Shown: positions 8,468 to 16,819, counted from the stretch's first letter. The stretch: 64,000 bases of DNA from CAMLIZ01 sp036231905 (GCF_036231905.1 NZ_JAZARE010000012.1:1-64000); one strand, 5' to 3'. The notes: a model not told the origin generated them from the sequence alone. Made by a program: numbers and translations.

Positions 8468-9313
8468 TCAGTCGTCGAGCTGATGCACCAGCTTGATGGT
8501 GGGCTCCAGGCCCAGATTCAGCAGCTGGGCGATGTCGGCCAGGTCGTCCGGCAGGGCGGCGTTGTCCCAGCCCCTCGCGCTGTGCCGGGCCAGCCGGATC
8601 GCCAGCAGCACGTTGCGCACCTGCGCCGTGTGGGCGTGTTTGTCGTCGTTCATGCGGATCAGCAGCTCCGGCAGCCGCCAGGCGCGCATCAGCGCCTGCT
8701 GCAGGTCGGCCAGCTCGATGTTGAGCACCTCGTGTTGCACCACGGCCGAGCGCAGGCTGGGGTCGGCCTGCTGCCGTGCGGCGATCTCCAGCGCCAGCGC
8801 GGGTGCATGGCACCACAGCAGCATCTCGGCAAAGTCGTGCAGCAGGGCGGCCTGGTGGATCACGGCCGCGTCGTGGTCCATGCGGTGCACAGCGAAGCCC
8901 AGCGCGAACTTGGCCGCGCGGCCGGCGCGGTGCAGCACCGCCTGCAGTCCGTCGAGCGCGCCGGGCAGGTCGGCCAGCCGCTCCTCGATGGTAGGTTGCG
9001 GCCCGAAGGTCCGAAAGAAGGGCGAGATGCCCAGCAGCACCAGGGCCGCAGTCACGGTTTCCGCGTCTGTGACCCGGCGGCTGGAGCGGTGGGTGGACAC
9101 ATGTGCCATCACCTTCAGCGTCATCAGCGGGTCCCCGGAGATCGTCTCGCCGAGCAGGTTGGCGTCGACCGCGTCCTCGTTCAGGCGCAGCGCTTCCAGC
9201 GTGTCGGCCGTTTCGCCAAGCACCGGTATCTCGCTGCGCATGAAGTGCTGCGCCCAGGCCGACACGTCACGCAGCGGCTGCTGCAGCAGGTTCGAGTGGA
9301 GCGGGGCGTTCAT
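8468..9313 (-). CDS. HDOD domain protein
   Basis: A 281-residue protein that fits the HDOD family: an alpha-helical HD-like fold. Recognisable parts are the N-terminal RSEIPVL, ETISGDPLMTLKVM (about 55-68) and the middle VIHQAALLHDFAEMLLW (about 150-166). A canonical metal-binding HD pair of the phosphodiesterase type is not obvious. HDOD proteins are used in bacterial signalling and regulation; the specific role is not readable here. It stands alone on the minus strand, convergent with the Lrp-type regulator. Confidence 0.78.
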   Translation of the reverse strand: MNAPLHSNLLQQPLRDVSAWAQHFMRSEIPVLGETADTLEALRLNEDAVDANLLGETISGDPLMTLKVMAHVSTHRSSRRVTDAETVTAALVLLGISPFFRTFGPQPTIEERLADLPGALDGLQAVLHRAGRAAKFALGFAVHRMDHDAAVIHQAALLHDFAEMLLWCHAPALALEIAARQQADPSLRSAVVQHEVLNIELADLQQALMRAWRLPELLIRMNDDKHAHTAQVRNVLLAIRLARHSARGWDNAALPDDLADIAQLLNLGLEPTIKLVHQLDD

Positions 9314-9372
9314 CGCGTTTTGCCAGGCAACGTACCGGGTTATCGGACGATGCGCCCGCGAGCTTGAGCGCG

Positions 9373-10500
9373 CTACAGGGACATCACGAATCCATCGCGC
9401 GGGTCCGCCTCGCCCTGCAGCAGGCGGAGATACGCGGCAGTGAGCGCTTCGGCGCCATGTGCCTGCACCAGCCGCAGCGCAGGCGATCGACCCTCGGTGG
9501 CGTGTTTGACAAACCCGGCCCAGGCCTGGGCGATGCGCAGCTGCAGGCCCTCCTGACCCCAGCCATCGGGTGGCGGTGCGGCCCGGCGCTTCACCTGCGC
9601 CGGCGCAAAAAACAGCACCGGCCGCGGCCCGGCCAGGCCGGCCGCGGACCCGAGCTGCTGCCAGTGGGTGCCGCCCACCGAGCAGCTGTGCACCAACTGG
9701 CCGTCCCAGTGCGCATGCACGCGCTGGCGCAGCGGCGCGTCGCCCGCCATGTCGATGTAGACCGTGGGAACACCAGGGTCCAGGCTGGCCAGGGCGTCAT
9801 AGCTCACGACCTGGTCATACAGCTCAAGCGACTCGGTGAAGCCGAGGTTGCGCGGGGAGGTGAGGCCCACCACGCGCAGGGCGCTGGTGGTGCCCCGGCG
9901 CTGGGCCAGGCAGAAGGCGGTGCCGTAGGCCGTCTTGCTCGATGCACTGGACAGCAGCACCTGGCTGGCGCCGAAGGCCTGGTTCTCCACCAGGAAGTCG
10001 TCGATCAGGAACGAGGTGACGAAGAGTGGCCGCAACACGGCTTGCGCGCCTTCGAGTTGCGCGTGGTACAGCGGGTCGGTGGCGCACCGAAGAAGCTGGT
10101 TGTACACCGCCGGCAGCTCGCGGCGGTGCACGCTCGCATCCATGAAGCCGGCGTCGTTCACCCGACCGGGTTGCACCACCAGGTGGCTGGCCATCGGCAG
10201 GTAGCCGTACAGGCGCTCGCCCACCTCCACACCCGGCGCACGCGACTCCACCACTTCAGCGAATCCCCACACCGGAATGCAGCCCCACCCGGGCTCACTG
10301 GTGGGGAAGAACTGCCAGTACTTCATCGCCTCGCCGAAGGCGGCGTACGTGATGTTGTTGGAGGTGAGCGCGAAGTGGGCGATACGCAGGCGGGCGGCGC
10401 CTTCAGGCAAGGCCGCATCGGCATCGGAGGTCTCGACGACGCGGGTGCGGCGCAGGTCGTGGGTGTCGACCTCGAAGCGCAGTCCGGGGGTGGCGGGCAT
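9373..10500 (-). CDS. DUF2855 family protein
   Basis: A 375-residue protein of the DUF2855 family, which resembles the medium-chain dehydrogenase/reductase fold without clear zinc ligands. Visible features are the N-terminal FALTSNNITYAAFGEAMKYW block (residues about 43-62), the FPTSEPGWGCIPVWGFAEV segment and a central SSASSKTAYGTAF stretch where a Rossmann nucleotide site would be. Biochemical function is not established. It is a single-gene unit on the minus strand, 59 bp from the HDOD gene and 120 bp from the tiny gene upstream, with a strong hairpin between. Confidence 0.82.
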   Translation of the reverse strand: MPATPGLRFEVDTHDLRRTRVVETSDADAALPEGAARLRIAHFALTSNNITYAAFGEAMKYWQFFPTSEPGWGCIPVWGFAEVVESRAPGVEVGERLYGYLPMASHLVVQPGRVNDAGFMDASVHRRELPAVYNQLLRCATDPLYHAQLEGAQAVLRPLFVTSFLIDDFLVENQAFGASQVLLSSASSKTAYGTAFCLAQRRGTTSALRVVGLTSPRNLGFTESLELYDQVVSYDALASLDPGVPTVYIDMAGDAPLRQRVHAHWDGQLVHSCSVGGTHWQQLGSAAGLAGPRPVLFFAPAQVKRRAAPPPDGWGQEGLQLRIAQAWAGFVKHATEGRSPALRLVQAHGAEALTAAYLRLLQGEADPRDGFVMSL

Positions 10501-10572
10501 GGCGGGCGTCCTTCAGCAATGTCCTTGTGGGACCGGGGAACCAGCATCGCGCGGGACGCCGCCGCACGCTGT

Positions 10573-10614
10573 CACGCCCGTGACGCCGGCGTTGCGGCCG
10601 GCATCACGGGCGTG
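10573..10614 (-). terminator. Long GC-rich hairpin after the 86-residue gene
   Basis: Arms at 10573-10590 and 10597-10614 pair over 17 of 18 positions (one C/A mismatch) around a 6-base loop. It begins 6 bases after the minus-strand stop at 10621. No T-run follows, so it may act as a transcript-end stabiliser or Rho-assisted terminator rather than a classic intrinsic one. Confidence 0.55.
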
Positions 10615-10620
10615 CAGGTG

Positions 10621-10881
10621 TCACAGGCGGCTCACGGGGATGAACCCCACGAGTTCACCGTCCACGTAGAGCGCGCCTTCGGGTGCGCCGGCTTCGTGGT
10701 GGAACGCCTGGAACTCGATCACGGGCAGGCGGGCGCCGGCAGGTGCCGGTGCCACGCGCAAGCGGCGTGCGAGGCGGGCCAGCACGGCGCTGGCAGCACG
10801 CAGGCTGCTGGCGGCGGTGCGGCGCAGGAAGCTCCCGGCGGGATAGGCGGGAGGGGTCCGGGTCCAGCTCAAAGTCTTCAT
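10621..10881 (-). CDS. Small basic protein, unknown function
   Basis: An 86-residue product starting MKTLSWTRTPPAY, arginine- and alanine-rich in the first half (ARLARRLRV) and ending in a compact, likely beta-rich tail (GALYVDGELVGFIPVSRL). No known domain is recognised. The ATG at 10881 has ggag ten bases upstream; an ATG at 10893 adds four residues and is also possible. It lies 60 bp downstream of another small basic gene on the same strand, and both may be transcribed together. A strong hairpin follows the stop. Confidence 0.6.
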   Translation of the reverse strand: MKTLSWTRTPPAYPAGSFLRRTAASSLRAASAVLARLARRLRVAPAPAGARLPVIEFQAFHHEAGAPEGALYVDGELVGFIPVSRL

Positions 10882-10941
10882 GAGAGTCTCCATCGGGGGC
10901 TGTCCTGCGCCTTCAGGGTGGAGCGCAGTCAGCCTTGCGGT

Positions 10942-11106
10942 TCAGGGGCTGTGGTGTCGCAGGCGATCGAGTTCGTGGCGCAGCGCCCGTTGGGCCTGCT
11001 GGCGTGCGCCGTGGCCTTCGCTGCCATGGCGTCCGGCGCGGCGGAACAGCGCGGCGGCGACCAGGGGATTGCGGGGCTTGCGGGCGGAAAGGGTCAGCTT
11101 CTTCAT
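10942..11106 (-). CDS. 54-residue basic protein, unknown function
   Basis: The product MKKLTLSARKPRNPLVAAAL... is 54 residues, strongly basic and rich in Arg and His, with no signal peptide. It has a near-perfect Shine-Dalgarno (aggag, eight to nine bases before the ATG), which is the main reason to call it. The frame stays open upstream, but that part overlaps a terminator hairpin. It lies just behind that hairpin (11131-11170), so its expression may depend on read-through or on its own promoter. No function is recognised. Confidence 0.6.
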   Translation of the reverse strand: MKKLTLSARKPRNPLVAAALFRRAGRHGSEGHGARQQAQRALRHELDRLRHHSP

Positions 11107-11130
11107 GCGAGGTCTCCTGGACGGGCGGCC

Positions 11131-11170
11131 AAAAGCAAAGCGGCCCGGGGCAGATGCCACCGGGCCGCTT
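11131..11170 (-). terminator. Intrinsic terminator upstream of the 54-residue gene
   Basis: Perfect 11-bp arms (11138-11148 and 11160-11170) enclose an 11-base loop that can itself pair. On the minus strand the stem is followed by tgctttt, so it reads as a Rho-independent terminator for a transcript arriving from about 11380. The next start codon is only 25 bases further on, which is an attenuator-like placement. Confidence 0.65.
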
Positions 11171-11188
11171 GCGCCGCCTGCTGATGGA

Positions 11189-11323
11189 TCAGCAGGCTGG
11201 TGGTGCAGCGTCCCTGTAGCGGGGTGCTCGAACGGCCTGGCGGTTGACACGGCGACCATGCACGGCGCCGGCGCAGCTGGAGGCAGCGATCGGCAGCAGT
11301 GAACGGGCGGGGGCAAACGACAT
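11189..11323 (-). CDS. Possible 44-residue small ORF
   Basis: A short frame (MSFAPARSLLPIAASSCAGA... ending in APPAC) lies between a good promoter-like region and the terminator at 11131-11170. It has no clear Shine-Dalgarno, so translation is uncertain. The N-terminal part could be a short hydrophobic signal and the rest is basic. It is listed because the promoter-to-terminator distance would define a short transcript of which this is the only sizeable frame; the transcript could equally be a small RNA. Confidence 0.3.
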   Translation of the reverse strand: MSFAPARSLLPIAASSCAGAVHGRRVNRQAVRAPRYRDAAPPAC

Positions 11324-11385
11324 GGCAATCCGGTGGAAGTGGAGGGAGGGGCGTCGCCGGCAAAGTGCTTTGCAGGCTTGCGCAA

Positions 11386-11413
11386 ATGATAAACGAGTCA
11401 TTATCTTGCGCAA
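11386..11413 (-). promoter_or_regulatory. Predicted sigma-70 promoter
   Basis: Reading on the minus strand, ttgcgc (11408-11413) and tatcat (11386-11391) are separated by 16 bases, inside an AT-rich island in otherwise very GC-rich DNA. Transcription would run toward the small genes at 11323-10621. Confidence 0.5.
11387..11405. promoter_or_regulatory. Fur-box-like operator overlapping the promoter
   Basis: The 19 bases tgataaacgagtcattatc share the complete right half (tcattatc) of the Fur consensus and a shifted tgataa on the left; about 10 of 19 positions agree. It covers the spacer and -10 element of the predicted promoter, where a repressor would act. Iron control is an inference from the motif only. 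Confidence 0.35.
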
Positions 11414-11484
11414 GCACAATTTATCCCTAGAACAAGGGATGCGGGTGACGATGTGTGACGCGCGCCACGCGCGCGCTGCAAGCG

Positions 11485-12093
11485 TCAGCGCTTGCCTTTG
11501 AGCGGCGCCACGCCGTGCTGGCTGCGCTGCCAGAGCGAGTGCGGGTCGTCCGCGGGGGCGGCCGCCGGCGCGCGGGCGGGCGTCGCAGGCTTGGCGGGCT
11601 TGGCCACGGAAACAGCGGCGGGTGGCGCGTCCGCCGAGGGCATCAGCACTTCGCCCAGCAGGTCCAGCAGCCGCGTACGGGCGCGCTCGGGGTGGCGCCG
11701 GTAGTAGGTGAGCACCAGGCCGACGATGAAGCGCTCGTCGTCGTCCTGCGGCAGGCTGCTGTCGGTGTCCTGCCCTGCGGCCGCCGCGGCCACGAGCGGC
11801 TCCCGGCCAGAAGCATGCGGCTTCACGCCGTCGTGCGGCACGTCCATCCAGCCGGGGGGCTTGTGGCACAGCTGTTCGAACTGGCGCGCCAGCCGTTCGC
11901 CGATCTGGCGCGAGCGGCTCTTGATCTGGCTCCAGTAGCTCGGCTGGATCTGCAGCCGTTCCGCAAAACGCCGTTCCAGGCCGCGCAAGGTGGCGGCGTC
12001 CGGGTGTTTGACGGTATGGCGCACGAACTCGTCAAACAGGGCGAGCGCGTTGTCCAGCCGGACCTGCGCGACGTCGCGTGAGCCTGTTTGCAT
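11485..12093 (-). CDS. Lambda-repressor-like DNA-binding protein
   Basis: A 202-residue protein. Residues about 20-80 contain a helix-turn-helix-like segment (QPSYWSQIKSRSRQIGERLA, then a second helix and PPGWMDV) that resembles the DNA-binding part of Cro/CI-type (XRE) repressors, in which the recognition helix precedes GERLARQ and a PxGWxD turn. The C-terminal half is Ala/Pro-rich and low in complexity, followed by a basic end (PLKGKR). The ATG at 12093 is chosen; an in-frame ATG at 12135 is possible. It is divergent from htpG. Its target is unknown; the small basic genes downstream are one possibility. Confidence 0.68.
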   Translation of the reverse strand: MQTGSRDVAQVRLDNALALFDEFVRHTVKHPDAATLRGLERRFAERLQIQPSYWSQIKSRSRQIGERLARQFEQLCHKPPGWMDVPHDGVKPHASGREPLVAAAAAGQDTDSSLPQDDDERFIVGLVLTYYRRHPERARTRLLDLLGEVLMPSADAPPAAVSVAKPAKPATPARAPAAAPADDPHSLWQRSQHGVAPLKGKR

Positions 12094-12181
12094 GGTCGGC
12101 AATGATAAATCTTGGTTGATCTGGGCTCGGAGCATGGAGGCATAACATGGGACCGCCCGGGCCGGCTGCAAGAGCCCGCCT

Positions 12182-12210
12182 CTTGAAAGCCGGGCGAGTG
12201 GCCCTTATCT
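12182..12210 (+). promoter_or_regulatory. Heat-shock (sigma-32) promoter of htpG
   Basis: cttgaaa (12182-12188) is an exact match to the sigma-32 -35 element. After 13 bases comes cccttatct (12202-12210), close to the -10 element ccccatnta. The spacing is right for sigma-32, and the transcript would begin about 35 bases before the htpG start codon. Confidence 0.78.
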
Positions 12211-12250
12211 GCGAGCGCGCCCAAACACCACAGCGAGAGCGTTGAACGCC

Positions 12251-14122
12251 ATGCAAAAACAAACGTTGTCCTTCCAGGCCGAGGTCAAGCAGATCCTGCA
12301 CCTCGTCACCCATTCGCTCTACTCGAACAAGGAGATATTCCTGCGTGAGCTGGTCTCCAATGCGTCGGACGCCTGCGACAAGCTGCGTTTCGAGGCGCTG
12401 GACAACTCCGCGCTGTACGAGGACCAGCCCAATCTGGAGATCCGCGTCAGCTTCGATGCGGCCGCCAAGACGATCACCATCCGCGACAACGGCATCGGCA
12501 TGAGCGCCGAGGAAGCCGTGGCGCACCTGGGCACCATCGCCAAGAGCGGCACGCGCGAGTTCATGGCCAAGCTGGAGGGTGACCAGAAGAAGGATGCCAA
12601 TCTGATCGGCCAGTTCGGCGTGGGCTTCTACTCCGGCTTCATCGTGGCCGACCGCATCACGGTGGAGTCGCGCCGCGCCGGCCTCAAGCCGGAAGAGGCG
12701 GTGCGCTGGAGCTCCGACGGCACCGGTGACTTCGAGGTGGAGCCGATCACACGCGCCGAACGCGGCACCGATGTCATCCTGCACCTTCGCGAGGGCGAGG
12801 AGGAGTTCCTCAAGACCTGGAAGCTCAAGTCCATCATCTCCAAGTACTCCGACCATATCTCCCTGCCCATCCTGATGCGCAAGGAGGAATGGGACGCCGA
12901 CAAGGCGGAGTACCACCTGAAGGACGAGTGGGAGACCGTGAACAAGGCGGCCGCACTCTGGACGCGGCCCAAGAGCGAGGTCACCGACGCGCAGTACCAG
13001 GAGTTCTACAAGCAGATCAGCTACGACAGCGATGCGCCGCTGGCCTACACCCACAACCGGGTGGAAGGCCGCACCGAATACACGCAGCTGCTGTACATCC
13101 CGGCCAAGGCGCCCTTCGACCTGTGGAACCGCGACAAGCGCGGCGGCGTGAAGCTGTACGTCAAGCGTGTGTTCATCATGGACGACGCCGAGGCGCTGAT
13201 GCCGGTGTACCTGCGCTTCGTCAAGGGCGTGATCGATTCCGCCGACCTGCCGCTGAACGTGAGCCGCGAGCTGCTGCAGGAAAGCCGCGACGTGAAGGCC
13301 ATCCGCGAGGGCTCCACCAAGAAGGTGCTGTCCATGCTGGAGGACGTGGCCGAGAACCAGAAGGACAAGTACGCCGCGTTCTGGAAGGAGTTCGGCCCGG
13401 TGCTCAAGGAAGGCATCGGCGAAGACCACCAGAACCAGGAGCGCCTGGCCAAGTTGCTGCGCTTTGCATCCACCCATGCCGATGAAGGCGTGTCCTTCGC
13501 CGACTACGTGGGCCGCATGAAGGAAGGCCAGGACGCGATCTACTACATCACCGCCGACACGTTGACCGCGGCCAAGAACAGCCCGCAGATCGAGATCTTC
13601 CGCAAGAAGGGCATCGAGGTGCTGCTGCTGGTGGACCGGGTGGACGAGTGGATGCTGAGCCACCTGTACGAGTACGAAGGCCACTCGCTGCAGAACATCT
13701 CCAAGGGCGCGGTCGATCTCGGCAAGCTGCAGGACGAAGAGGAAAAGAAGAAAGCCGAAGAAGCGGCTACCGCCTTCAAGCCGGTGCTGGACCGGCTGAA
13801 GGAAACGCTGAAGGAGCGCGCCAAGGACGTGCGCGTGACCACCCGCCTCGTCGATTCACCCGCCTGCCTGGTGATGGAGGAAGGCGACATGAGCGCCCAC
13901 CTCGCGCGCATGCTCAAGCAGGCGGGCCAGAAGGCACCCGAGAGCAAGCCGATCCTGGAAGTGAACGCCGAGCATCCGCTGGTGAAGCGCCTGGACGGTG
14001 ATGCTCGGTTCGACGACCTGGCGCAGATCCTGTTCGACCAGGCCTGGCTGGCCGAAGGTGGCCAGCTGGAAGACCCGGCGAGTTATGTGCAGCGCGTCAC
14101 CCGGCTGCTCACGCCGGCGTAA
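12251..14122 (+). CDS. htpG: Molecular chaperone HtpG (Hsp90)
   Basis: A 623-residue bacterial Hsp90, the normal length. The N-terminal GHKL ATPase domain shows ELVSNASDACDKLR (about residue 33), DNGIGM (about 81) and GQFGVGFYS (about 120); the middle domain carries LPLNVSRELLQESRDV, and the C-terminal dimerisation domain ends at LLTPA. It refolds and stabilises client proteins in the cytoplasm under stress. The ATG at 12251 gives the standard start MQKQTLSFQ; an in-frame TTG nine bases upstream is less likely. A heat-shock promoter is readable upstream. The gene converges on srkA with only 6 bp between stops. Confidence 0.97.
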   Translation: MQKQTLSFQAEVKQILHLVTHSLYSNKEIFLRELVSNASDACDKLRFEALDNSALYEDQPNLEIRVSFDAAAKTITIRDNGIGMSAEEAVAHLGTIAKSGTREFMAKLEGDQKKDANLIGQFGVGFYSGFIVADRITVESRRAGLKPEEAVRWSSDGTGDFEVEPITRAERGTDVILHLREGEEEFLKTWKLKSIISKYSDHISLPILMRKEEWDADKAEYHLKDEWETVNKAAALWTRPKSEVTDAQYQEFYKQISYDSDAPLAYTHNRVEGRTEYTQLLYIPAKAPFDLWNRDKRGGVKLYVKRVFIMDDAEALMPVYLRFVKGVIDSADLPLNVSRELLQESRDVKAIREGSTKKVLSMLEDVAENQKDKYAAFWKEFGPVLKEGIGEDHQNQERLAKLLRFASTHADEGVSFADYVGRMKEGQDAIYYITADTLTAAKNSPQIEIFRKKGIEVLLLVDRVDEWMLSHLYEYEGHSLQNISKGAVDLGKLQDEEEKKKAEEAATAFKPVLDRLKETLKERAKDVRVTTRLVDSPACLVMEEGDMSAHLARMLKQAGQKAPESKPILEVNAEHPLVKRLDGDARFDDLAQILFDQAWLAEGGQLEDPASYVQRVTRLLTPA

Positions 14123-14128
14123 CGGCCT

Positions 14129-15151
14129 TCAGTAGACCTCCAGCGGCGGTTCGTCCATGGCCTCCAGCTGCTCGCGCAGCTGGGTGGTCTGCTCCGACCA
14201 GTAGGCGGCGCTGCCGAAGTAGGGAAACGCCGCAGGGAAGGCCGGGTCACCCCAGCGCTCGGCCAGCCAGGCGCTGTGGTGGATCATGCGCAAGGTGCGC
14301 AAGGGTTCGATGAGCTGCAGCTCGCGGCGGTCGAACGGCATGAACTGCAGGTAGCCGTCCAGCAGCTCGGACAGCTGCCGCGTCATGCCGGCGCGGTCGC
14401 CCGACATCAGCATCCACAGGTCCTGGATGGCCGGGCCGGTGCAGGCATCGTCCAGATCCACGAAGTGCGGGCCTTCGCCTTCGCGCCACAGCACGTTGCC
14501 GGGATGGCAGTCACCGTGCAGGCGCAACAGCGCAATGTCCCCTGCATCAGCGAACGCCTGCTCGACGCGGGCCAGCACCGCGTCACAAGCGGCTTGCCAG
14601 CCGGCCCGCTGGGTGTCCGGCACGAAGCCGCCGTCCAGCAGCAGCTGGCGCGGGCGGTGGCCGAAGGTGACGATGTCCAGCCGCCGCCGGTGGACGAAGG
14701 CCTGTTGCCGTCCGACGGCGTGGATGCGGGCGATGAAGCGGCCCAGCCACTGCAGCGTGTCCGGATCATCCAGCTCGGGTGCCCGCCCGGCACGGCGCGG
14801 GCTGACGCTGAAACGATGGGCGGTGCCCTCGAGCGTCACGTGGCCCAGCGTGCTGCCGTCGGGCAAGGGCAGGGGCGGCACCATCGGAATGTCCTGGGCG
14901 GCCAGCTCCAGCGCGAAGGCATGTTCCTCCAGGATTTGCGCGTCGGTCCAGCGCCCGGGCCGGTAGAACTTCGCGACCACTGCCGACCCGTCTTCCAGGA
15001 ACACCTGGAACACCCGGTTTTCGTAGGAATTCAGCTGCAGCAGGCGTCCGTCCCCATACAGCCCGGCGGCCTGCAGCGCGTCCAGCACGGCTTGTGGCGT
15101 CAGGCCGGCATAACCGTCGTTGTGGGTGGTGGAGGGCAGGTCAGCGGCCAT
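14129..15151 (-). CDS. srkA: Stress response serine/threonine kinase, SrkA (YihE/RdoA) family
   Basis: A 340-residue aminoglycoside-phosphotransferase-fold kinase. The catalytic loop LHGDCHPGNVLW lies at 211-222 (D214 as base) and the metal-binding VDLDD at 231-235; the N-terminal NRVFQV...VAKFYRPGRW fits SrkA. In E. coli this kinase counters cell death from envelope and oxidative stress and is often linked to dsbA; no dsbA is seen here. It is convergent with htpG. Length and motifs fit the family well. Confidence 0.9.
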   Translation of the reverse strand: MAADLPSTTHNDGYAGLTPQAVLDALQAAGLYGDGRLLQLNSYENRVFQVFLEDGSAVVAKFYRPGRWTDAQILEEHAFALELAAQDIPMVPPLPLPDGSTLGHVTLEGTAHRFSVSPRRAGRAPELDDPDTLQWLGRFIARIHAVGRQQAFVHRRRLDIVTFGHRPRQLLLDGGFVPDTQRAGWQAACDAVLARVEQAFADAGDIALLRLHGDCHPGNVLWREGEGPHFVDLDDACTGPAIQDLWMLMSGDRAGMTRQLSELLDGYLQFMPFDRRELQLIEPLRTLRMIHHSAWLAERWGDPAFPAAFPYFGSAAYWSEQTTQLREQLEAMDEPPLEVY

Positions 15152-15184
15152 CGCCGCATCCTACGCGGCTGGCCGGCTGTGCCG

Positions 15185-15985
15185 TCAGTGGCGAACCGGC
15201 GGGTTGCCGCGGCGCGGCGGGTCCACCACCACGCCGACGATGTCGCTGGGGTTTTCGGCGGGCGGGACCGAGTCGTCGGCGTCGCGCGGCTGGCGCGCCG
15301 CCGCGGTGGCCGACAAAGGCCCGAAGCCGCTCGGGTTGCTTGCGTCGGCGCGACTGTCCGGCGAAAAGAAGGAATCCTGGAACACGCTGGAGTCCTGCCA
15401 CAGCGCGGTGCGTTCGCGCCGGCGCGTGGCCACGGTGCTGGACAGGGAATCGCGCGCCTGGTGGATGCTGGGCGCGGGCTGCGGGCCGCGGGTGGCCGCG
15501 CTGTGCGGCACCAGCAGCTGCAGCTCGGAGACCGAAGGCATGTGGTCCACCGGGCAGCGCAGGTAGCGCACGCGGCAGGCGCCCAGCACCGCCTGCTTGA
15601 TCTGCAGCACCCGCCGCGAATTGCCGCGGTCCGTGTCCAGGTCGATCGCCGCCAGCACGCGGCCGTTGGCACTGCAGATCGCGAAGGTGACGTGGATGGC
15701 GCCCAGCAGGTCGAACCAGAAGCGCACCTCCTGCGGGTCGTTCGGCTGGCAAAACCGCACCAGCGGCAGCTTGGACAGCACGATGTGGTGGGGCAGCGCC
15801 TCGCGCAGCTGGCGGTAGACCCGGCGCTCGTCGGTGCTGAACACCGGGCGGGGCACCAGGTTCCACTCCGCAGGCAACGGCCGCGGCGGAGGTGGCTTGC
15901 GCTGCCGCATGCCCAGCAGCAGCGCCGCGGGCACCAGCAGCGCCACCGCAGCGAGCGCAATCATCCACGGGAGCGTTTGCTGCAT
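15185..15985 (-). CDS. DUF2726 domain membrane protein
   Basis: A 266-residue protein with one N-terminal transmembrane segment (about residues 5-25, WMIALAAVALLVPAALLLG), then a DUF2726 domain from about 45 to 165 (FSTDERRVYRQLREALP... through CRVRYLRCPVDH). The domain has a restriction-endonuclease-like look, but no biochemical role is established. The last 100 residues are low-complexity, Ser/Arg/Pro-rich and probably disordered. The ATG at 15985 is chosen over an upstream in-frame ATG at 16078, because it puts the membrane segment at the N terminus. Confidence 0.75.
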   Translation of the reverse strand: MQQTLPWMIALAAVALLVPAALLLGMRQRKPPPPRPLPAEWNLVPRPVFSTDERRVYRQLREALPHHIVLSKLPLVRFCQPNDPQEVRFWFDLLGAIHVTFAICSANGRVLAAIDLDTDRGNSRRVLQIKQAVLGACRVRYLRCPVDHMPSVSELQLLVPHSAATRGPQPAPSIHQARDSLSSTVATRRRERTALWQDSSVFQDSFFSPDSRADASNPSGFGPLSATAAARQPRDADDSVPPAENPSDIVGVVVDPPRRGNPPVRH

Positions 15986-16108
15986 CGCCTGGCCTGAACG
16001 GAAGCCGCGGGGCCCCGACAGTGGAGCGACCTCTTGCGACAATTGGTTGCAATTAGGCCATATTACCGCGCAGAGCAACGCGGGCTATCCCCTGAGTTGC
16101 GGGGCGGC

Positions 16109-16819
16109 TCAGCTCTCGCTGCTGCGTCCGGTGCGTCCCAGTTGTTGCTTCACTTCGGCCATCGCCAGCAGCAAGGCGTCCATGCGGCGGGCCTGCACCT
16201 TGAGCTGGTAGTCCAGCTCGGCAGCCCGGTCCTCCACCAGCTCGCCCACGCGGGACGCCATGTCCTCGGGTGGCAGCTTGACCACCGCCTGGGATTCCGC
16301 GCCCTCGCGCAGGATCCTGGCGCCGGCGTTGCGCGCGATGCGCAGCATGGCGAGGTTCTCGCTCAGCGCGTGGATCACCAGGGTATCGACGCCGCGATTG
16401 CGCGCATGCAGCACCGCATGGTCGAACAGGCGCGCCCCATAGCCGCGGCCACGCGCCTTGCCGAGCACCGAGACGCCGAACTCGGCCAGGGAGGCTTCGG
16501 CGGTGTCCGGATACGCCAGGTGCGCCATCGCGATCAACTGCAAGCGACGGTTGAAGACGCCGAACACCTCGTCGCGCTCGAAGTCGATCAGGTCGACGTA
16601 GCGGGTGATCTGCTCGTCCGACGCCGCGTAGCCGAATCGGAGGTAGCGGTCACTCTCGTTGAGCGACAGCAGGTGCGTGAGGATGCGCGTGCGGTGGCGG
16701 GCCGCAAGCGAGCGGATCGGTATCCAGCGGAACGCCGGCGCGGCAGGCGCCTCGGCCGTGTCGGCGGATGGGTGCTCGGCGGGCAGCGCCCGCTGAAGAA
16801 AGTCACCGGGGAATCCCAT
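16109..16819 (-). CDS. GNAT family N-acetyltransferase
   Basis: A 236-residue protein with a GCN5-related acetyltransferase domain at about 35-185. SLNESDRYLRFGYAASDEQI is typical of a betaproteobacterial GNAT subgroup, and LGKARGRGYGARLFDHAV (about 127-144) is the acetyl-CoA pyrophosphate loop. The C terminus is a helical, likely coiled-coil tail (RAAELDYQLKVQARRMDALL). The acceptor substrate is unknown. An inverted repeat lies just upstream of its start. Confidence 0.82.
   Translation of the reverse strand: MGFPGDFLQRALPAEHPSADTAEAPAAPAFRWIPIRSLAARHRTRILTHLLSLNESDRYLRFGYAASDEQITRYVDLIDFERDEVFGVFNRRLQLIAMAHLAYPDTAEASLAEFGVSVLGKARGRGYGARLFDHAVLHARNRGVDTLVIHALSENLAMLRIARNAGARILREGAESQAVVKLPPEDMASRVGELVEDRAAELDYQLKVQARRMDALLLAMAEVKQQLGRTGRSSES

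Noticed and set aside
12032..13684. A 550-codon open frame antisense to htpG
   Set aside because: It is a shadow frame caused by high GC and biased codon use of htpG; His/Val/Leu-rich composition without any domain, no ribosome-binding site, and htpG is certain.
14276..15997. A 573-codon open frame antisense to srkA and the DUF2726 gene
   Set aside because: Composition is that of a GC shadow; the sense strand holds a complete kinase motif set.
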